DNA from: Nocardia elegans NBRC 108235
GTDB lineage: Bacteria > Actinomycetota > Actinomycetes > Mycobacteriales > Mycobacteriaceae
Direction of reading: 5' to 3'
Assembly: GCF_001612845.1 (NCBI RefSeq)
Contig: NZ_BDBF01000009.1
Location: forward strand, 1-64,000
DNA length: 64,000 nucleotides
Part shown: piece after piece, positions 59,394 to 64,000 of the stretch
How positions within the stretch are numbered: the first letter of the stretch is position 1
How the letters are laid out: each line of letters starts with the position of its first letter
Program-made: the position numbers and the translations under genes
The notes under the pieces: generated by a model
What the model was told of the DNA's origin: nothing
Seen by the model: the letters and a program-made list of their open reading frames with translations, nothing else
Databases searched by the model: none

Positions 59394-60934
59394 TTCGGTC
59401 CGTTCTGGCCGGCGTCGATGGGAGGCGCGGGCGGCACCGGTGTCGCGGTGCCCGAGGCCGGCGAGGTTCCGGACATATCGAACAGACTGCCGGCCGCCGA
59501 GCCCGGACCAGAGTAGTCATCGGCGAGCACTACGCGCACCGCGCCCTCCGGCACATCCGGTGCGGCGACCACGGTCAGGCCGCCGAGTGCCTCGGCGACC
59601 GCCTTCGCCTTCGGATCGGAGCTGGAGGCGGCGAGCACCCGGCTGCTGCGCACCGGCGAACCCGGCCAGTTCTCGACGGTTCCGGTGTGGAAACCCTTGC
59701 CGGTCAAGGCCTGCGCGACCTGGCCGGCCAAACCACCGGTACTGCCGGCGTTGTAGACGTCGGTGGTGACCGAACTCGGCGCCACCGCCCGGTCGTCGTC
59801 GGGATCGTCGGTGGTGGCGCCGACCGCCGCCGCGACGAAGGATTTCACCGATTTCGGATCGACCTTCACCACGGATTCGCCGTCGGCGGTCGTCCCGTCG
59901 AGGTCCTGCACCGGAATGGTCTCGAAATTCACCTTCCCGCCGGACAGATCCTGTAGCTGATGCATGAAGGCCACCACGTCCCAGTCCTCGTCGAGCACGA
60001 TCGTGCGGCCGACGGCGTCGCCGAGTTCGCGCAACTTCGCGGGATTGGCGAGGATGCGCGCGTTGAGCGCCTTGTTCACCAGCGAAGCCATGAACACCTG
60101 CTGACGCACGATCCGATCCAGGTCACCGCGAGGCAGATCGTGGCGCTGGCGCACGAAGCTCAGTGCCTGCGCCCCGTCCAGGCGTTGCTGTCCGGCTGGG
60201 AAGTCCGCGCCCGAGAGCGGTTCGTCCACCGCATTGTTCAGGCATACGTCCACCCCGCCGACGGAATTGGTGAGCAGCACGAATCCGAGCAGTCCGACCT
60301 CGGCGTAGTGGTCGACGGTGATCCCGGTGAGGTTGGAGACCGACTTGATCAGCGCCTGCCGGCCGGCCTGGGTGGACTTCTGCTCGATCTGGGAGTCGGA
60401 CAGGCCCTGCGACGCGTATTTCTGCCGGGCGTTCTCCTTGGTCGCGCCGTAGGCGGAGTTGATCTTGCCCTTGCCGATGCCAGGGATGTCGACGTAGGAA
60501 TCGCGCGGAATCGAGATCGCGGTCGCCGAACGGCCGTCGTTGGGCACCCGGACCAGCACGATGGTGTCGGTGTTGGTGCCGACTTCGTCGCCGGCGTGCA
60601 GCATCGCCCGTTCCTGGTCGCTGAGCGGATTGCCGTGTGCGTCGGTGCGGCTGTCGATGCCGACCATCAGGATGTCGACCGCACCGTCGTGGCCGCCGCC
60701 CAGGCCGAGATTGCCGATCCGCTCGATACCGGAGATCAAGGAATCCACACTGTGCCAGCCGAAGCCGGTGACGATGAACACCACGGCCGCGGCGGCTACG
60801 GCGAGCAGCCGTCCGAGACGATTCACCCCGGGATCCGGACTCGGGCGAACGCCGCGAGCTCGCGGGATGCGGCCGCCGGGCAGTGGTGCTCCGGCGCCGC
60901 GGGGCGGCGACGACGCACTTCTGTTCTGCGGCAC
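59381..60934 (-). CDS. LytR-CpsA-Psr (LCP) family cell-wall ligase with LytR C-terminal domain
   Basis: A 517-residue membrane protein. A basic N-terminus of about 38 residues and one membrane helix (about 40-60) precede the LCP domain (DILMVGIDSRTD, SIPRDSYVDIPG, INSAYG, LSFVRQRHDLPRGDLDRI), then a LytR_C domain. LCP proteins attach arabinogalactan or other polyprenyl-linked polymers to peptidoglycan. AAGGA lies 7 nt before the GTG at 60934; earlier GTG starts at 60952 and 60994 are less likely. It is divergent from the rhamnose and linker genes. Confidence 0.92.
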   Translation of the reverse strand: MPQNRSASSPPRGAGAPLPGGRIPRARGVRPSPDPGVNRLGRLLAVAAAAVVFIVTGFGWHSVDSLISGIERIGNLGLGGGHDGAVDILMVGIDSRTDAHGNPLSDQERAMLHAGDEVGTNTDTIVLVRVPNDGRSATAISIPRDSYVDIPGIGKGKINSAYGATKENARQKYASQGLSDSQIEQKSTQAGRQALIKSVSNLTGITVDHYAEVGLLGFVLLTNSVGGVDVCLNNAVDEPLSGADFPAGQQRLDGAQALSFVRQRHDLPRGDLDRIVRQQVFMASLVNKALNARILANPAKLRELGDAVGRTIVLDEDWDVVAFMHQLQDLSGGKVNFETIPVQDLDGTTADGESVVKVDPKSVKSFVAAAVGATTDDPDDDRAVAPSSVTTDVYNAGSTGGLAGQVAQALTGKGFHTGTVENWPGSPVRSSRVLAASSSDPKAKAVAEALGGLTVVAAPDVPEGAVRVVLADDYSGPGSAAGSLFDMSGTSPASGTATPVPPAPPIDAGQNGPKCVN

Positions 60935-61089
60935 TCCGTATTCCTTTTCCACGCTCGATCGACCCCCGTTCGAGAATCTGCCCGCGTAGCCCACCGCCGC
61001 CGATACCGGTGGCGTACCGGGGAGTTCCCGGATTCGAGGCTATCCAACCAGTGCGCCCGCACCGCTGAACCGCTGTTGGCGTGGCGTGC

Positions 61090-61095
61090 CAGACT
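61090..61095 (+). promoter_or_regulatory. -10 box for a leaderless rmlD mRNA
   Basis: CAGACT ends 6 nt before the GTG at 61102, supporting that start over the GTG at 61081. Confidence 0.42.
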
Positions 61096-61101
61096 TGCCG
61101 G

Positions 61102-61965
61102 GTGAGTCCCGATTCCCACTCCCGGCTCGTGATCACCGGTGCCGGCGGACAGCTCGGCCGGGCGTTGCGCGCGGCGGCGCCCGCGGCACTCGCCCTGGGG
61201 CGTGCCGATCTCGACATCACCGACGCCGAGGCGGTGCGCGCTGTCGTGCGTCCGGGCGACGTGGTGCTCAACTGTGCCGCCTACACCGCCGTCGACGCCG
61301 CCGAGTCCGACCACGAGGCGGCGTATGCGGGCAATGTCATCGGGCCGGCGGTACTCGCCGCCGCCTGCCGCGTGGCCGATGCGCGCCTGATCCACATCTC
61401 GACCGATTACGTCTTCGACGGCACCGCCTCGGACCCGTACGAGCCGGACGACCCGACCGGACCGGCAAGTGTGTACGGGCGTACCAAACTGGCCGGTGAG
61501 CAGGCCGTGCTCGGAGAGTATCCGCAGGCCACGATCGTGCGCACGGCCTGGGTCTACACCGGTGACCGCGGCGACTTCGTGGCGACGATGCGCCGGCTCG
61601 AGGCCGAACGCGAGACGATATCGGTGGTCGACGATCAGATCGGATCGCCCACCTACGCCCCCGATCTGGCGCAGGGTCTGCTGGAACTAGTTGCACGACA
61701 GCCGGTTCCGGGGGTACTACACGCGAGCAATGCGGGTGCGGTCAGCCGCTTCGGGCTGGCGCGTGCGGTGTTCGCCGAACTCGGGGCCGATCCCGAGCGG
61801 GTGCGGCCCTGCGGCACCGCCGATTTCCCGAGTCCCGCACGGCGCCCGGCGTACTCGGTGCTGTCGAATCGGGCGTGGGCCGAGGCCGGGCTCACCCCGC
61901 TGCGTGAGTGGCGCGCGGCGCTCGCCGACGCGCTGGCACGCCTATCGGATCGGGCGAAACCGTGA
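61102..61965 (+). CDS. rmlD: dTDP-4-dehydrorhamnose reductase
   Basis: A 287-residue SDR enzyme. The cofactor loop is ITGAGGQLGRAL (about 11-22), followed by NCAAYTAVDAAE, STDYVFDG and the catalytic Tyr/Lys in YGRTKLAGE (about 126-134). It performs the last step of dTDP-L-rhamnose synthesis with NAD(P)H; rhamnose links arabinogalactan to peptidoglycan in mycolata. Gene order rmlD-wbbL-manB with divergent LCP matches Mycobacterium Rv3266c-Rv3264c. A terminator hairpin starts 8 nt after the stop. Confidence 0.95.
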   Translation: MSPDSHSRLVITGAGGQLGRALRAAAPAALALGRADLDITDAEAVRAVVRPGDVVLNCAAYTAVDAAESDHEAAYAGNVIGPAVLAAACRVADARLIHISTDYVFDGTASDPYEPDDPTGPASVYGRTKLAGEQAVLGEYPQATIVRTAWVYTGDRGDFVATMRRLEAERETISVVDDQIGSPTYAPDLAQGLLELVARQPVPGVLHASNAGAVSRFGLARAVFAELGADPERVRPCGTADFPSPARRPAYSVLSNRAWAEAGLTPLREWRAALADALARLSDRAKP

Positions 61966-61973
61966 TTCTTCCT

Positions 61974-61999
61974 GCTCGCCGCCGCGCGAGGCGGCGAGC
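61974..61999 (+). terminator. Terminator-like hairpin after rmlD
   Basis: GCTCGCCGCC-gcgcga-GGCGGCGAGC is a perfect 10-bp stem with a 6-nt loop, 8 nt after the rmlD stop. There is no T tract. It fits the separate promoter seen for wbbL. Confidence 0.6.
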
Positions 62000-62080
62000 G
62001 TGAGCACCGGTGCAGGCCGTCAGTCTGATAAGGCCCTGTGGGTGGCTGCGCTCGGGTGCCTACTCCGGCCTCTCACCCAT

Positions 62081-62086
62081 TAGGCT
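62081..62086 (+). promoter_or_regulatory. -10 box for a leaderless wbbL mRNA
   Basis: TAGGCT ends 8 nt before the GTG at 62095. There is no Shine-Dalgarno site. Confidence 0.5.
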
Positions 62087-62094
62087 GGCCTTCC

Positions 62095-63006
62095 GTGAGC
62101 GCTTCGGATTCAGCCCCTTCCGCGGACCGTACCCCTCAGCTGGCGGTGGTCACCGTAACCTATTCGCCGGGCGAGCATCTCGACCACTTCATCAGCACAC
62201 TCGCGACCGCCACCGCGGAGAAGCCGCAGGTGATCCTCGCCGACAACGGCTCGACCGACGGCGCTCCCGAGCTGGCCGCGGAGTCCAACGAACACGTCAC
62301 GCTGCTGCGCACCGGCGGCAACATCGGTTACGGCGGCGCGGTGAACCGAGCGGTCGCCGAGCTCGATCCGGGTATCGAATACGTGATCATCGCGAACCCC
62401 GATGTGCGCTGGGGTACCGATTCCATCGATCAGCTGCTGGCCGCCGCGCGGCGCTGGCCGCGAGCCGGGGCGCTCGGGCCGCTGATCCACGAGCCGGACG
62501 GCAGCATCTATCCCTCCGCGCGGCGGGTGCCCGGCCTGCTCGACGGCGCCGGTCACGCGATCCTCGGCACGGTCTGGCCGGGTAACCCGTGGACGCGCCG
62601 GTACCGGCAGGAGAACGAGGAGATCGCCGAGCGCACGGTCGGCTGGCTGTCGGGTTCGTGCCTGCTGGTCCGGCGTGACGCGTTCGACAGCATCGAGGGC
62701 TTCGACTCCCGCTACTTCATGTACATGGAAGATGTCGACTTCGGCGACCGGATGGGCAAGGCCGGCTGGCACAACGTCTTCGTGCCGACCGCCGAGGTTA
62801 CCCACGCCAAGGGCCACGCGGCCGGGCGGCATCCGGAGACCATGTTGCCCGCCCACCACGCCTCCGCCTATCGTTTCCAGGCCGACCGCCATCCGCACTG
62901 GTGGCAGGCCCCGCTGCGCTGGGCGTTGCGGGCCGGACTTGCGATTCGCTGCAAACTTGCGGTTCGATCTGCGCTGCGCGAGCGCGACCGCGAAGCGCAG
63001 CGATAA
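62095..63006 (+). CDS. wbbL: Rhamnosyltransferase WbbL (GT2 family)
   Basis: A 303-residue GT-A glycosyltransferase. N-terminal VVTVTYSPGEHLDHFI, nucleotide-binding LADNGSTDGAPE, metal motif ANPDVRWG, the acceptor-region LSGSCLLVRRDAFDSI and FMYMEDVDFGDR with its catalytic acid. WbbL adds L-rhamnose to GlcNAc-pyrophosphoryl-decaprenol to complete the linker disaccharide of arabinogalactan; this is essential in Mycobacterium. It acts at the inner membrane face. manB follows after 60 nt. Confidence 0.95.
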   Translation: MSASDSAPSADRTPQLAVVTVTYSPGEHLDHFISTLATATAEKPQVILADNGSTDGAPELAAESNEHVTLLRTGGNIGYGGAVNRAVAELDPGIEYVIIANPDVRWGTDSIDQLLAAARRWPRAGALGPLIHEPDGSIYPSARRVPGLLDGAGHAILGTVWPGNPWTRRYRQENEEIAERTVGWLSGSCLLVRRDAFDSIEGFDSRYFMYMEDVDFGDRMGKAGWHNVFVPTAEVTHAKGHAAGRHPETMLPAHHASAYRFQADRHPHWWQAPLRWALRAGLAIRCKLAVRSALRERDREAQR

Positions 63007-63066
63007 CGCGTGGACCGAACCTGAACAGGGGAAGACTGATGCCGGACAATTCGGGAGGGAGCGGGC

Positions 63067-64000
63067 GTGGATACCGCAACTGACGCCGTGATCCTGGTCG
63101 GTGGCCAGGGCACCCGGCTGCGCCCGCTGACGCTGTCGGCGCCGAAACCGATGCTGCCGGTCGCCGGTCTACCGTTCCTGCATCACCTGCTGGCCCGGAT
63201 CGCCGATGCCGGCATCACTCATGTGGTGCTGGGCACATCGTTCAAGGCCGAGGTCTTCGAGGAGCATTTCGGCGACGGAGCCGAGCTCGGCCTCGACCTC
63301 GAATATGTCACCGAGACCGAACCGCTCGGAACCGGCGGCGGCATCCGCAACGTGCTGCCGAAGCTGCGCGCCGACAACGTGATGGTCTTCAACGGTGACG
63401 TCCTCGGCGGCGCCGATCTGGGGGCCGTGCTCGATACGCACGCCTCGACCCGTGCCGATGTGACCCTGCATCTGGTCCGGGTCGGCGATCCGCGCGCGTT
63501 CGGTTGCGTGCCCACCGACGAGACCGGCCGGGTCACCGCGTTCCTGGAGAAGACCCAGGATCCGCCGACCGACCAGATCAACGCCGGCTGCTACGTCTTC
63601 CGCCGCGAGTACATCGAGAAGATCCCGAGTGGCCGTCCGGTATCGGTCGAGCGCGAGGTGTTCCCGTCGCTGCTGGCCGAGGGCGCCCACATTCAGGGCC
63701 ATGTCGATGCCTCGTATTGGCGCGATATGGGCACGCCCGAGGATTTCGTGCGCGGGTCCGCCGATCTGGTGCGCGGCATCGCGCCCTCTCCGGCGCTGCC
63801 GGGGCAGCGCGGCGAATCACTGGTTCATCCCGGTGCCGGCGTCGCGCCGGGTGCGCTGCTGATCGGCGGCACGGTCGTGGGCCGCGGCGCCGAGGTCGGC
63901 GCCGGTGCGCGGCTGGACGGTGCGGTGCTGTTCGACGGTGCCCGGGTCGAGGCCGGCGCCACCGTGGAGCGCTCGATCATCGGATTCGGCGCGCGCATCG
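63067..64000 (+). CDS. manB: Mannose-1-phosphate guanylyltransferase / sugar nucleotidyltransferase ManB (RmlA2), 5' part
   Basis: The first 311 codons of a gene that leaves the window on the right. It starts with GTG after GGGAGGGAGC. Nucleotidyltransferase motif GGQGTRLRPLT (about 13-23) is followed by APKPMLPV, the metal Asp in FNGDVLGG and INAGCYVF. From about residue 245 a left-handed beta-helix of hexapeptides begins. The Mycobacterium homologue Rv3264c makes GDP-mannose for lipoarabinomannan and phosphatidylinositol mannosides. No stop is reached. Confidence 0.92.
   Translation, partial: MDTATDAVILVGGQGTRLRPLTLSAPKPMLPVAGLPFLHHLLARIADAGITHVVLGTSFKAEVFEEHFGDGAELGLDLEYVTETEPLGTGGGIRNVLPKLRADNVMVFNGDVLGGADLGAVLDTHASTRADVTLHLVRVGDPRAFGCVPTDETGRVTAFLEKTQDPPTDQINAGCYVFRREYIEKIPSGRPVSVEREVFPSLLAEGAHIQGHVDASYWRDMGTPEDFVRGSADLVRGIAPSPALPGQRGESLVHPGAGVAPGALLIGGTVVGRGAEVGAGARLDGAVLFDGARVEAGATVERSIIGFGARI

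Overview
The window is very GC-rich, densely packed actinobacterial chromosome, and the gene content points to a mycolic-acid bacterium, most likely Nocardia or a close relative. The evidence is the 5' end of the mycobacterial-type 2-oxoglutarate decarboxylase (kgd), an EspG-type chaperone with type VII-like substrates, an MptpB-like phosphatase, a type B alkylsulfatase-like dioxygenase resembling mycobacterial Rv3406, and the arabinogalactan-linker block rmlD-wbbL-manB with divergent LCP and TIGR03089 genes, which has the same local order in Mycobacterium. I see no tRNA, rRNA, insertion sequence, prophage or CRISPR array.

Region 1 (1-12.3 kb): the kgd 5' end, a fused heterodimer-type ABC exporter, a small ABC importer/exporter operon with an EcsC-like gene, an AraC regulator with a VOC protein, a glutathionyl-hydroquinone-reductase-like enzyme, an enoyl-CoA hydratase, a C-terminally truncated acyl-adenylate enzyme and a lipid/tyrosine phosphatase. 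Region 2 (12.3-23.5 kb): an orphan TetR-like ligand domain, a PLP amino-acid deaminase/racemase-fold enzyme, a nuclease-helicase whose ATPase and nuclease motifs look inactivated, a monoglyceride-lipase-like hydrolase, a three-gene type VII secretion substrate/chaperone cassette, a gamma-carbonic anhydrase-like protein, a phosphoribosyltransferase and a nitrilase-superfamily amidase. Region 3 (23.5-37.7 kb): deaD, a methyltransferase, a paired FadE acyl-CoA dehydrogenase operon, small secreted/membrane proteins, a GNAT enzyme, a SnoaL-like protein behind a MerR-type promoter, a flavin monooxygenase with divergent TetR regulator and twin operators, an HMG-CoA-lyase-like/CoA-transferase pair, an Rv3406-like dioxygenase and endonuclease IV.

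Region 4 (37.9-43.9 kb): a Ser/Thr kinase, a PAP2 phosphatase, a LolD/FtsX-type ABC pair and a Cys4-tailed protein. Region 5 (44.1-54.8 kb) is the most interesting accessory-looking block: a tightly coupled minus-strand operon SWIM/DUF5691 - MoxR ATPase - DUF5682 - VWA, facing a plus-strand SMC/Rad50-like ATPase with an overlapping small partner. Region 6 (54.8-64 kb): YchJ, a SelW-like Rdx protein, a type B carboxylesterase, a P450, and the cell-wall block, with manB running off the right edge.

A pattern across the window is that at least fourteen genes have a TANNNT-like -10 hexamer 6-8 nt before the start codon, which predicts leaderless mRNAs and helps choose their starts. Start codons were chosen from Shine-Dalgarno sites, these -10 boxes, overlaps with neighbours and family length; all functions are inferred from motifs read by eye, with no database search.
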